Assembly: GCA_001725945.1 (NCBI GenBank)
Contig: LRMT01000052.1
Span: 1-64,000, forward strand
Direction of reading: 5' to 3'
From: Cupriavidus sp. UYMMa02A
Lineage (GTDB): Bacteria > Pseudomonadota > Gammaproteobacteria > Burkholderiales > Burkholderiaceae
DNA: 64,000 nt
The notes under the pieces were generated by a model. The model saw only the letters and a program-made list of their open reading frames with translations, did not search any database and was not told the origin of the DNA. This document shows positions 30,256 to 38,921 of this stretch, piece by piece (the first letter of the stretch is position 1; each line of letters opens with the position of its first letter). The position numbers were made by a program, and so were the translations under genes.

Positions 30256-30378
30256 GATAATACGGGGATCGCGGGCCAGGATTACCGACATCTGGAGCGG
30301 GCGATATACAGAGGCGGTAAGCTTCTTACAAAGACCAAGAAGGCCGGTGCCTTGGACGAACGCGAGCTGGCGAAATGA
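29668..30378 (+). CDS. Putative caspase-fold T6SS effector, copy 2 (full length)
   Basis: This 236-residue protein is not recognisable by name. Its centre reads RSLDIFTHGGPDNFFMV with His97-Gly98, and SKVEIHGCQTAARSDNIVADFS with Cys156, followed by RSVVIGHTT. Paired His-Gly and Cys after predicted beta strands, with the hydrophobic-strand/GC pattern, is how clan CD proteases and DUF4347-type domains look. I therefore propose a cysteine-protease-like toxin. The N-terminal 30 residues are basic and could bind the PAAR partner. The C-terminal 40 residues (RHLERAIYRGGKLLTKTKKAG) are missing from copy 1. It overlaps the next gene by ATGA, so toxin and probable immunity are coupled. Confidence 0.65.
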   Translation: MSGNLKGQKARTNTTKDSVHTVQYDRKVRLLLWGGAYAQSDNSAFQMAAINVAKDYKRDDKNKYEIISKRLRSLQSLILEINDQKPNSIRSLDIFTHGGPDNFFMVTVRNDKEGNFLNDIRLYRYIFHNDSFSRAHLTKLKFDNFTEDSKVEIHGCQTAARSDNIVADFSMHLFEAGKTRSVVIGHTTKAGPQIDGDNTGIAGQDYRHLERAIYRGGKLLTKTKKAGALDERELAK

Positions 30379-30869
30379 AACCTATCCTTCGCGCAGTCTC
30401 TACTTATTTACTGGCATTGCTGGCCGGCATTTCTCTTGTCGTTGTGTATCCCTTTAGCCTGTCCGACGAGAACGTAACGATTGATGTCATCTACATGCAG
30501 TACGCCTGCGGGGACTGCTACGTACAGTACCGGGTGCTAAAGACTGGTGGAGAAGGTGGCCAGATGCAAGCCAGAACGGTCGATAACGAGAGCGATACCC
30601 CGACGCGGTACATTGGCTGGGATGTCGTTGTTCTGTACAAGGGCTCTGACCAGCCGCTTATCAAGTACGTGGACCCAAGCACCGCCTCACGAAATGACTG
30701 CATGAGCCCCGTCGTCCGTTTGCGGGGGCGGTTCAAGCGCAAGCTGATCTACATGGTCCTCTACAGCGGCGACAGATACGACGGCATCTACTTTGATGCG
30801 GATACCGCTTCGATCGTCCCGAACGGCATCCACGGCTGTAGGCCGAGTCGCGGGGCGTCGATCCGATAG
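30375..30869 (+). CDS. Membrane-anchored putative immunity protein of the PAAR effector
   Basis: This 164-residue protein has an N-terminal hydrophobic segment (STYLLALLAGISLVVVYPFSL, residues about 9-29) that would anchor or export it. The rest is soluble, with Cys residues in YACGDCYVQY and later NDCM and GCRP that could form disulfides in the periplasm. It is coupled to the effector by an ATGA overlap, the usual arrangement for a cognate immunity gene. No family is recognised. A periplasmic location would imply that the toxin acts there. The role is inferred from position. Confidence 0.5.
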   Translation: MKPILRAVSTYLLALLAGISLVVVYPFSLSDENVTIDVIYMQYACGDCYVQYRVLKTGGEGGQMQARTVDNESDTPTRYIGWDVVVLYKGSDQPLIKYVDPSTASRNDCMSPVVRLRGRFKRKLIYMVLYSGDRYDGIYFDADTASIVPNGIHGCRPSRGASIR

Positions 30870-30947
30870 CCAATCGATCCTTAGTATCAACCGCTGATCC
30901 ACGCGGGGCGGGCTCGCACTCCAGTCACCAATGACGTGCCCCGTCGC

Positions 30948-31469
30948 TCAATATGCCGATGGATAAACAACAACTTGAAGACGAGGGTGACCATGCTTCG
31001 GCTGAGGTTGCGGAAGATCGATCGTTGTGTCTGCTGCGCGGGAAGACTTCACAACCGTTACCGGCACTGAGGTTCTCCGCATGACCTTCGCAGGCAATCC
31101 GCCACCGATGCAGGCCTTGATCTGCGACCAAAGGCTCGCGCCCATCACAATGCTGTCGCAATGGTTGGATGCCGCCGCGCTGACAATCGTCCTGGCCGTT
31201 TGTCCCAGGCCGATGATTGCCGAATAGTTCACGCCGGAATCTTCGAGGATTTCGCAGGCCCGCGAGAGCGCGGACTCGCCTTGGCGGCATTCGTACTTTC
31301 TTAGCTCCGCGAACGAATGAAACGCGCTCGCCCGACTGCGCTCGAGCGGCGCCTGCACGTTCAGAAGCACCACCTCGGAAATGCCACCCTCCCTGAAAAG
31401 GAAGGCGGCATGTCGCACGGCAGCCAAAGCACACGCCGAGCCGTCTACCGGTACAAGTATCTTGATCAT
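30948..31469 (-). CDS. Universal stress protein (UspA family)
   Basis: This 173-residue cytosolic USP-fold protein starts MIKILVPVDGSACALAAVRHAAFLF and has the nucleotide-binding signature late in the chain: MGASLWSQIKACIGGGLPAKVMRRTSVPVTVVK (G-x2-G-x9-G-S/T pattern, loosely kept). A C-terminal tail of 25 residues (PQPQPKHGHPRLQ) is unusual. USPs help survival under starvation and oxidative or metal stress. It faces away from the permease fragment, and its own promoter must lie in 31470-31750. Confidence 0.88.
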   Translation of the reverse strand: MIKILVPVDGSACALAAVRHAAFLFREGGISEVVLLNVQAPLERSRASAFHSFAELRKYECRQGESALSRACEILEDSGVNYSAIIGLGQTARTIVSAAASNHCDSIVMGASLWSQIKACIGGGLPAKVMRRTSVPVTVVKSSRAADTTIDLPQPQPKHGHPRLQVVVYPSAY

Positions 31470-31754
31470 GGTCGGACTATTTCCTGTTGCGAAACCCGGA
31501 CGTGATGACACGACCTCCGATTTCCCATGACTTCAGGGTACTCAGGCGGGAAAACAACCTGCATCAAGAATTGACTGCGACGTGTAAAAAAACCGTAAAA
31601 AGTTTAGCAACGCGGCTCCTCAACTCAGTTGCCTGCTTGGGGCAGGCTCCGAGTGCGCCTACAGTAGTCGCAGGACGGAATGTGGCCTGTCTGGCTCATG
31701 GCATACCGGCACTGCGTTCGGCTCGCCTTGCGGCTCGCAGCCAGGGGAACGACT

Positions 31755-32057
31755 ATGGCGGAACCATCCAGATGGTGGACATACCTGGCCGGCAAGCCGC
31801 TTGACCCCCTGGCGCCGTCCACCCGCCATGCCATCGCCGTCGCGCCCGTGCTGGCCTGGGTTGGACTCGGTGCGGACGGTTTGTCCTCCTCCTGTTACGG
31901 GCCGGAAGAAGCGTTCCTGGCGCTCGGCAGCCATACGCCGCTGGCGCTCTTTCTCGCGCTCGCCACGGCCATCACGGTGTTCATCATTGCGGTTGGGTAC
32001 AACCACGCCGCGCGGGCCATCCCATCGGTTTCAGGCAGGCCCACGCAGCGCTTCTGA
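31755..32057 (+). pseudogene. Truncated APC-type amino-acid permease (N-terminal fragment)
   Basis: The reading frame starts MAEPSRWWTYLAGKPLDPLAPSTRH and has two hydrophobic segments (IAVAPVLAWVGLGADGLSSSCYGPEEAFLALG; LALFLALATAITVFIIAVGYNHA), as at the start of a Cupriavidus-type APC/KUP-like permease. It then ends in unrelated residues PSVSGRPTQRF. The remaining ten or so membrane helices are absent. It is probably a remnant left by an insertion or deletion. Transport is not expected. Confidence 0.7.
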
Positions 32058-32070
32058 ACGGAGCCCGTCG

Positions 32071-32469
32071 TCACACCAGGGCGCCATCAAGATACGGATC
32101 AACATTGCGCGCAGGAGCGTTCGACGGCCACGTCTGGTCCCGGCCGGCCAGGGAGCGCGCGCCGTCGTAGTACGGATCAACGCTGCGAGCCGGTTCCGCC
32201 GAGACACCCGTGCGATCCAGACCAGCCACCGACCGCGCACCATCCAGGAACGGATCAACGTTGCGTGCCCCATCGACAAACGGGCTGCGCGGTTCCTGCA
32301 CCGAGCGCGCACCCTCGGTGTACGGGTCGCGTGCATCGCTGACGGAGCGGGCACCATCAGTGAACGGGTCGCGTGCGCCAGCGTACGACAGGCTGGCGGC
32401 CTGTGCGCCGGCTGCAGCGGCAACCAGGGCGATGGCGAGGACAAAGCGCTTGGCGATGTGGGTAGTCAT
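32071..32469 (-). CDS. Secreted protein with six DP[FY]xDGAR repeats
   Basis: This 132-residue protein has a clear signal peptide (MTTHIAKRFVLAIALVAAAAGAQA). The mature part is almost wholly built of a short repeat: DPFTDGARSV, DPYTEGARSV, SPFVDGARNV, DPFLDGARSV, DPYYDGARSL and DPYLDGALV. The acidic, aromatic and glycine content suggests an unfolded or metal-binding periplasmic chain. I know of no defined function. It is the first of three small exported proteins transcribed leftward, next to a permease remnant and a USP gene. Confidence 0.75.
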   Translation of the reverse strand: MTTHIAKRFVLAIALVAAAAGAQAASLSYAGARDPFTDGARSVSDARDPYTEGARSVQEPRSPFVDGARNVDPFLDGARSVAGLDRTGVSAEPARSVDPYYDGARSLAGRDQTWPSNAPARNVDPYLDGALV

Positions 32470-32724
32470 GATCGATTTCCTTTACGTTTGACAGGGGAGG
32501 GGTCCGCTGGAGACTGCATCGTTGCAACTCGCTGCGGGCCCGTGGAACGTATTAAAGGAGACCGATGTATCGCGCCTGTAGAACGTGCGGCCGGATTTGT
32601 CGGTGCGCGTATCGTTGGTGCGGCGTGATACAGAACTGTACAAAGACCCCCATCCCTGTACATGGTGGGTCACTCTCGCCGAACGAGCGTTGGCCCGACG
32701 CAAGCGGAAGAAGCCCCAGAACGC

Positions 32725-33141
32725 TCAAGGAGCATTCCCTTGCGATGCCGGCGGCGGGAAGTCTGGCTTGTAGTTGGCAGGTGGCGTTGCGGGTGGCGTC
32801 GCAAGCATCGGGCCGTAGATCGGAACCCGGTGTCCGCTGGCGTACATGCACTGAATGTAGACCGTGTCGTATCGGTACTGCGCACTGTATCCCGGGTCGC
32901 TTGAATGACTGGCGCCGACCTCCGAACTGCTCACTGCCGCTGTGCTGGAAGTTTGAGGCGAACTCACCCCGCCGACCTGGCCCAGCGCGAACTGGCGGCA
33001 GTTGCGGTCGTCACCGAGAAACTGGTCAAACGTCTTGTTGCTGCCCGGCAGCACCATCACGCTGGGGCCCGACGGCATCGTCGTACACGCGCCTACAACG
33101 AGCGCGGCCGCCATCAGAAGGGAAACGGAACGCGGCTTCAT
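32725..33141 (-). CDS. Putative lipoprotein, glycine-zipper/YMGG-like type
   Basis: The protein begins MKPRSVSLLMAAALVVGACTTMPSGPSVMVLPGSNKTFDQFLGDD. ALVVGACT is a lipobox, giving an acylated Cys at about residue 19. The body has CRQFALGQVGG, YRYDTVYIQCMYASGHRVPIYG and a proline-rich C-terminus. The 138-residue length and motif set match small outer-membrane-associated lipoproteins common in Burkholderiaceae; the role is unknown. Its start lies 13 bp beyond the end of the Gly/His-rich gene, so the two are cotranscribed. Confidence 0.78.
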   Translation of the reverse strand: MKPRSVSLLMAAALVVGACTTMPSGPSVMVLPGSNKTFDQFLGDDRNCRQFALGQVGGVSSPQTSSTAAVSSSEVGASHSSDPGYSAQYRYDTVYIQCMYASGHRVPIYGPMLATPPATPPANYKPDFPPPASQGNAP

Positions 33142-33154
33142 CGGTACTCCGGCA

Positions 33155-33603
33155 TTACGGCGATGGCTGGGCGGGCACCGTTTGCCAGCCGCCCGGGCAG
33201 TCCTTGACGTACGGGTAATAGCCACTGGGCTGGTCGCAGCGATACCACCACGCGTTCGCCGACGCACCGTCCGACCCATCGCCTTGCTCGATGTATTGCG
33301 TCGGGGGCGCGTAGTAAGCGGGGTAGTAATAGGGATATGGCCAGCCATCGTATGGATATCCCCACCAGCCCGGCCAGCCGACGCTACCACGAATGCCGCG
33401 TGACCGTGGTGAAAACCGTGGTGACCAGAGCCGTCATGGTGGAAGCCGCCGTGGCCCTGAAAGCTGCCGCCGTGCATGCCACCGCCAGCACCACCGCCCC
33501 GACCACCACCACCACGACCAGCAGCCAGCGTCGGACCGCCGGCGGTCATTGCCGCCCCCAAGACGAATGCGAGGGCGATCTTGCAAAGCCTGCGCCCGTT
33601 CAT
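33155..33603 (-). CDS. Exported Gly/His-rich protein, frame broken near 33385
   Basis: The signal peptide MNGRRLCKIALAFVLGAAMTAGG is followed by a low-complexity stretch rich in Gly and His (GRGGGGRGGGAGGG, GGFHHDGSGHHGFHHGHAAF). After one missing base near 33385 (GTGGTAGC for GTGGGTAGC) the frame continues as WPGWWGYPYDGWPYPYYYPAYYAPP and ends WYRCDQPSGYYPYVKDCPGGW. The C-terminal Cys pair with aromatic residues is typical of small Burkholderia/Cupriavidus exported proteins annotated as hypothetical. The His clusters suggest metal binding. Length is about 149 residues. Confidence 0.72.
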
Positions 33604-34077
33604 GATGTGTCCCCCAGCCTACTCCTTACGGTCGGGTCATTGGGAGCCCGCGCCGTACCATCCCCCTTGTAAACGGCTGACAGGTCGGATTTATTCCATC
33701 AATCCGTCACCGACTTCCTGTCTGGCTTTCCCTCCATATCAGGATAGTGCGCACGTGGCGGAACGAGGCCGGAGAGCCTGGAAATCGGGACCGCGTAGCT
33801 CCATTCATCCGGCTGGACCCCAAGTTGCGGCATTGACGTCACCTGCTCCCTCGCCTATATCAATAACAACCAAGAACACGGCGTGGCCATTCCGGCATTC
33901 GGTCGGGCTGGCGCCAGCGAGCGGGCCAACGATGCGCGTTCACCCATCGCTATCGCCTGCGGTGGCTGCCTAGGTGCGCCTGCGCGGTGCCGCCGGGACC
34001 GTGAACGGCGTGCGGTATGTGCACGGCATTCAAATCGGCGCGTGCTCGATTGTCAGACCCAAAAGAGGTGAGTGCCC
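33604..34077. other. Intergenic region between exported-protein operon and esterase
   Basis: No gene, RNA or strong repeat is seen in this 474-bp divergent gap. It must carry promoters for both neighbours. TATCAGGATAGTG around 33738 is a weak promoter-like stretch. Confidence 0.4.
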
Positions 34078-35017
34078 ATGCAAAACTTTCTGAGAAGGCT
34101 CAGGGCAACCTGGCTTGGCGGGCTTCTGGTGCTCGTGCTGGCCGCCCCGGCATTTGCCGGCCCGCCCAGGCAGTTCGTCGTGTTCGGCGACAGCCTGTCG
34201 GACCCCGGCAACGCCTCGAACTTCTGGGTACGGACACCGTGCCCCCTTTCCGGAGCCTGGTCCCCAGCGCACCCTATGCGCGTGGCGGACACCACTTCAG
34301 TGATGGCCAGACCTGGATCGAGCAATTGACCAAGGCCGGTCCGGCCTTCCGTAATCCGGGCGTGTTCTTCAACTACGCGGTCGGCGGAGCCCGCGCGCGG
34401 CTCGCCGGGTCCTACGATCTGACGGGGCTGGTCAGCCGATATCTGGCCGACGTCGGCGGGCGGGGCGCCGCAGATGCGATCTATGTGGTCTGGATGGGCG
34501 GTGATGACCTGCGTGACGCTGTTCAGGCGCTCGCCACGGATCCAAGCGGGACGCAGAGCGCCCTGATCCTGCAGCAGGCAATCGGCGTCATCCAGAATAA
34601 TCTGCTCGTACTCTACGGCGCGGGCGCGCGGAATTTTCTCGTGCCGAACTTGCCTGACGTCGGCCTTTCACCAGAGGCGCAGCAGCAAGGCCCGTTGGCG
34701 CAGTTCTACGCGAGCTACTTCGCCCAGCAATTCAATGCAGGACTGGAACAGATGCTCTCTGGCCTGCAATCGGCCCTGGGCGTGCCGATCGGCCGCGTTG
34801 ACGTTTTCGCCCTGCACCACGAAGTCTTTGCTGCGCCCGCCTTGTTTGGACTCTCCAATGCTTCGGCGCCATGCATCAGGCTGAATACGACTGTGGCCCC
34901 TTACTGCGAAAACCGGGTGAATATCTCTTCTGGGATGGCACTCACCCGACCGTGGCCGGTCACGGCGTGATTGCGCAACGTGCAAATGCGGTCATCAGCG
35001 TGATGTGGCCACGGTAG
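34078..35017 (+). CDS. SGNH/GDSL-family esterase, two frame breaks
   Basis: This is a secreted GDSL-type lipase/esterase. The signal peptide MQNFLRRLRATWLGGLLVLVLAAPAFA leads into the block I motif FVVFGDSLSDPGNASNF with the nucleophilic Ser. Block V is GEYLFWDGTHPTVAGHG near the C-terminus, supplying the catalytic Asp and His. The frame breaks near 34225 (after SNFW) and 34915 (just before GEYLFWDGTHP), each one missing base. The restored length is about 313 residues. The substrate may be lipids or polyester. ATG 34078 is preferred over an in-frame GTG at 34072; a GAGGTGAG site precedes both. Confidence 0.85.
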
Positions 35018-35079
35018 CGAGCAGTGGAAGGTCGGGCATGACGGAGCGCGAGACGGTTTCCGCCGGCACGATTCGATGA

Positions 35080-35172
35080 ACCTGGTGCCATTCACTCCCG
35101 CTATCGGGGACATTCGTAAAGTCCGCGTCGACCGGCCGACGTTGATTGTGTCGGCAGACGGCAAGCTGATCG
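35080..35172 (+). pseudogene. Short relic copied from the penicillin-binding protein gene
   Basis: About 80 of 92 bases match 44329-44420, inside the 5' part of the class A PBP gene (protein LVPFTPxIGDIRKxRVDRP). Just before it, GCGGTCATCAGCGT and AGCGAGC around 34990-35020 also match the PBP upstream region at 43941-43970. Only this piece is present, and it leads nowhere as protein. It marks an old duplication or rearrangement joining the two loci. Confidence 0.75.
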
Positions 35173-35283
35173 CACCGTCCATAGTGTTGCATTGGCGCTG
35201 TAGGGTGCTGTTGAGGTCTTGTAGCGCTTCGCTGAACGCAGCATCATGGCCACCTGGCATTGTGCAACCAGGGAGCAGCGCTT

Positions 35284-36299
35284 ATGCAACGTCGCCTTGT
35301 GTCCGGACTCGTGCAGTGGACTGGCCTGCGTCATCTGATGCATGGCGCGCTCTGCGCGGCGTTGCTGATGGGCGTCCACCATGCCGCGTACTCCCAGGAG
35401 TTCTATGTACTTGGCGGGTTGCAGCAGACGCGTCGTTGGGAGAGAAGACCTATGGCTACACGTATGAGTACGCCCACAACCTGACCGACAACATCTACGC
35501 CTCCTTCTCTTATCTGAACGAGGGGCATGTCACCAACCATCATCGCGACGGCCAGAGCGCGCAGCTGTGGGGACGCTTGCTGTCGGCGGACCGGCGCTTT
35601 GCCTTTTCGCTGGGTGTGGGTCCCTATCGCTATTTCGATACAACGGTGAGGACGCCTGAAGGCGGCGCGAATGACCAGCATGGCTGGGGCATCCTGATCA
35701 GCGCCGCAGGGACCTGGTATATCGATGGCGGCCCGTGGATCGTGCAGGCGCGATACAACCGGGCGCAGACATTCGGCAGCATCGACACCAACACCTTCCT
35801 GATCGGCGTGGGCTATCAGCTCGATCGCGGCAGCAGGGACGGTCCGGTCGTGCCACCGCCTTCGCACGGCAGCAAGACGACCAATAATGAGCTGACCGTC
35901 TTCGCCGGCACCACCATTGTCAATAACTTCGATTCCCCCAGCGGTACCGCCTTCGCGGTGGAGTACCGGCGCGGCATCCTGACGTACGTAGACCTTACCG
36001 CCACCTATCTGAACGAGGGCGATGCCCGGGTGGTGCGCCGGCAGGGTCTGGCCGCGCAAGTGTGGCTGGTGCGGCCGTTCTTCAACGACCACCTCACGCT
36101 TGGGGTCGGACTGGGGCCCTATGTGGCGCGGGACCGGGACGACGGCGGCGGCGTCACGCGTACGCTTGGCCTGTTCACCATGTCGGCGAGCTATCGCATC
36201 AGCCGGGCCTGGACCACTCGCTTTTCCTGGCATCGCACCGTCACGACCAATAGCCGCGATACGGATGTGATGGTGCTGGGCCTGGGATATCGGTTCTAG
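35284..36299 (+). CDS. Outer-membrane beta-barrel protein of unknown family, frame broken near 35430
   Basis: The signal peptide is MQRRLVSGLVQWTGLRHLMHGALCAALLMGVHHAAYSQEF. After one missing base near 35430 the mature chain ADASLGEKTYGYTYEYAHNL continues through alternating amphipathic strands and ends VMVLGLGYRF, with the C-terminal Phe recognised by the BAM machinery. Two similar halves are visible: NIYASFSYLNEGHVTNHHRDGQ...QLWGRL and VDLTATYLNEGDARVVRRQGL...QVWLVRPF. The barrel may thus be an internal duplication. Length is about 338 residues. No transport substrate can be named. Confidence 0.75.
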
Positions 36300-36363
36300 C
36301 CGGGGGCCTCCCGCTCGCGCTCGCCCGCGAACGCCATCCGACGAACAAGCCGGGGATCGGAGT

Positions 36364-37135
36364 TCAGGGATGCCAGGTCGAGGGCTTCTCAATATTCATC
36401 GCCGGCCGTTGGCTTCCTGCCATCGCATACGAAAGCTGGTTCGCCGCGTCGACGACGGTCTGCGCCAGTTCCAGCAAGCGCTGCTCGTTCAACCGCGAGG
36501 TCGGCCCCGAAATACACATCGATCCCAGCAGCCGCCAGTGGAGTCCGAATACCGGAGCCGACACGCTCGACACTTCCGGCTCGCGCTCGCCGAGCGAAAG
36601 ATGGAAGCCGCGCCGGCGGATCATTTCATAAAGCTCGCCGGGCTCGCCTGAAAAGGCAAGAATGACGCGTCCAGGGGAACCACTGTCCAGCGGCAGGGCA
36701 GCGCCGATCCTGACGTGATGGCGAATGGCCTGCGGGCCTTCGACGCGCAGCAGGCACGTGCGCTGCTGCCCTTCGCGCACGTAAAACGAAGCGCTTTCCC
36801 CAGTCTTGATGGTCAGCTCCCGCAGGACAGGCTCCACCACTTCCTGCACATTGAAGGTTGCCTGGTAACACGCGCCAAGCCAGCCGGCTGCCCGCCCCAA
36901 CCGCCAGCTTCCGTCCTCTTTCTGCACCAGATAGTTGTCCGCCCCCAACGTTCGCGCTAAACGCAGGACCGTGGTCTTGTGGATGCCCGTTCTCCGGCTG
37001 ATTTCGGCCAGGGATAGCTGCGGATCATTGACACCACAGCGCGCGCGTCACAGCAGTCACGCCTCCCGTGTCTTTCTCCAGATGAGGGGCATCCTTTGAG
37101 TCACTTTTCGGTTCATAAGACGCAACGCGTTGCAT
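36364..37135 (-). CDS. IclR-family transcriptional regulator, frame broken near 37045
   Basis: This IclR-type regulator has a winged HTH (PQLSLAEISRRTGIHKTTVLRLARTLG) and an effector-binding domain (GESASFYVREGQQRTCLLRVEGPQAIRHHV...GSPGRVILAFSGEPG). The N-terminal part (MQRVASYEPKSDSKD...GGVTAVTRAL) is in another frame; the join near 37045 needs one base. It is divergent from the Bug-RraA-dehydrogenase genes across 77 bp. It therefore probably controls them, and the ligand could be the substrate of that pathway. Length is about 257 residues. Confidence 0.82.
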
Positions 37136-37212
37136 TCCACGAAACGCCATTGTATGCCGTGAAACGATCAACAACAATCCGTATCACAACAGAACGAGAT
37201 TCGGAGACCCTG

Positions 37213-38188
37213 ATGAGAGTATTTCGCCGCTGCATGCTCGCCCTTACCGCGGGGGCGCTTGTGGTATCTGCCGCCGCAACCGCGGCCATGCCCTATCCAT
37301 CCAGGCCAATCCGGGTCATCGTCCCCTTCCCGGCGGGAGGCGGCACGGACATCATCGCGCGCGAAGTGACCAGCAAAGTCGCCATGTCGACCGGGTGGAC
37401 CTTTGTGGTGGACAACAAGCCGGGCTCCGGCGGAAACCTGGGCGTGGACGCCGCCGCCAAGCGCCGGCCGATGGCTACACCATCGTGCTGGGGCAGACCA
37501 GCAACCTCGCCATCAACCCCTCGCTGTACAGCCGCTTGCCCTATGACCCGGTGAAGGATCTGGCGCCGATCAGCCTGATTGCCAGCGCTCCTCTCGTGCT
37601 GGTCACGCCCATCGATTCACCCTACAAGACCCTGGCGGATGTGATCAAGGCCGGCAAGGCCAAGCCAGGCGCCATCAATTTCGCATCGCCGGGGAATGGA
37701 ACGGTGGCGCACCTGGGCGGCGAGCTGTTGCAGAAAACCGCAGGGGTGAAGTTCACCCACGTTCCCTACAAAGGGGCGGCACAGGCGGTCACCGATCTGA
37801 TCGGCGGACAAGTCGAGCTTTACATGGCGTCCGTGCCGACATTGCTCGGCCATATCAGGAACAACAAGCTGCGGCCTCTGGCGGTGACGTCGCTCAAGCG
37901 CTTGAACGACCTGCCCCAGGTTCCCACCGTCGCCGAGTCCGGCTATCCGGGGTTCGACACCGCGACGTGGTTCGGCTTCGTCGCGCCTACCGCGACGCCA
38001 AAGGATGTCGTGGCGCGCCTGAACGCCGAGTTCAACAAGGCCCTGCAATCCCCCGCGCTCGCGAAGAAGCTGAACGAGCAGGCGCATCGGTGCTCGGCGG
38101 TACGCCCGAGCAGTTCGGCGCGCTGGTCAGGCAAGACATGGCCCGCTGGGCATCGGTCATCAAGCAGTCCGGCACCAAGCTGGACTAG
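37213..38188 (+). CDS. Bug/TctC-family periplasmic solute-binding protein 1, two frame breaks
   Basis: This is an exported extracytoplasmic receptor of the tripartite tricarboxylate (Bug) family. It has the signal peptide MRVFRRCMLALTAGALVVSAAATA, then YPSRPIRVIVPFPAGGGTDIIAREV, the ligand-loop region NINPSLY-like LAINPSLYSRLPYDPVKDL, and FTHVPYKGAAQAVTDLIGGQVELYM. Breaks near 37470 and 38093 are each one base; the C-terminus reads GGTPEQFGALVRQDMARWASVIKQSG. No TctA/TctB membrane genes are nearby, which is common for this expanded family. It is probably the first gene of a unit with the RraA-like protein and the dehydrogenase. Confidence 0.88.
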
Positions 38189-38237
38189 CCCGGTACTTCC
38201 CCCTTCCTGCGTTTAACTGTTCTATCGGAGCCCAGCC

Positions 38238-38921
38238 ATGAGCCTGCCCAACATCATCAAATCGTTCGAGCGTGTGCCTGCCGCCATCGTCGCAAAGGCC
38301 GCGAAGTTCCAGCCCGCAATTCTTGCCGACGTTGCCGGCCGCCGCGGCGCGCTCCATGGCCGCATCAAGGCATTGCGGCCCACCATGAAGGTGGCAGGTC
38401 CGGCCTTCACTGTCGAAGTCCGTCCCGGCGACAACCTCATGATCCATGCCGCGCTGGCCTTGGCGCAGCCCGGCGATGTGCTGGTCGTAGATGGAAAAGG
38501 CGACCAGACCTCAGCGCTGATGGGGACCATCATGATGCATGCCGCTCGCCAGCTCGGGTTGGCAGGTGTCGTCATCGATGGCGCGGTGCGGGACAGCCTT
38601 GAACTCGACGAAATGCAGTTCCCCGTGTTCTCGGTAGGCACCAATCCGAACGGCCCCACCAAGGAGGTTGCCGGCCGCATCGGGCATCCCATCTCGGTGG
38701 GCGGCGTCACGGTCAACCCCGGTGATTTCATCAGCGGCGACGCAGACGGCCTTGTGGTGGTGGAGCGCGAGAAGATCGAAGCGTTGCTCGACGTCGCCGG
38801 GAAGAAGGAAGAGGCGGAAGCGAAGCGGATCTCGCAGATCAAGGAGGGCAATACCACCGCGCCCTGGCTGCTGGCGTCGCTCGTGACCGCAGGCGTGCTG
38901 AAGCAAGGGGAAGCGCTGTGA
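38238..38921 (+). CDS. RraA-family protein (HMG/CHA aldolase-like)
   Basis: This 227-residue protein of the RraA/4-hydroxy-4-methyl-2-oxoglutarate aldolase family is typically a pyruvate-releasing class II aldolase or oxaloacetate decarboxylase in aromatic-acid breakdown. MKVAGPAFTVEVRPGDNLMIHAAL, GDVLVVDGKGDQTSALMGTIM, GVVIDGAVRDSLEL and FSVGTNPNGPTK carry the metal- and substrate-binding signatures (G-x-x-R-D and neighbouring Asp). The catabolic context argues for an enzyme, not an RNase E regulator. It overlaps the dehydrogenase gene (ATG 38918). Confidence 0.87.
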   Translation: MSLPNIIKSFERVPAAIVAKAAKFQPAILADVAGRRGALHGRIKALRPTMKVAGPAFTVEVRPGDNLMIHAALALAQPGDVLVVDGKGDQTSALMGTIMMHAARQLGLAGVVIDGAVRDSLELDEMQFPVFSVGTNPNGPTKEVAGRIGHPISVGGVTVNPGDFISGDADGLVVVEREKIEALLDVAGKKEEAEAKRISQIKEGNTTAPWLLASLVTAGVLKQGEAL

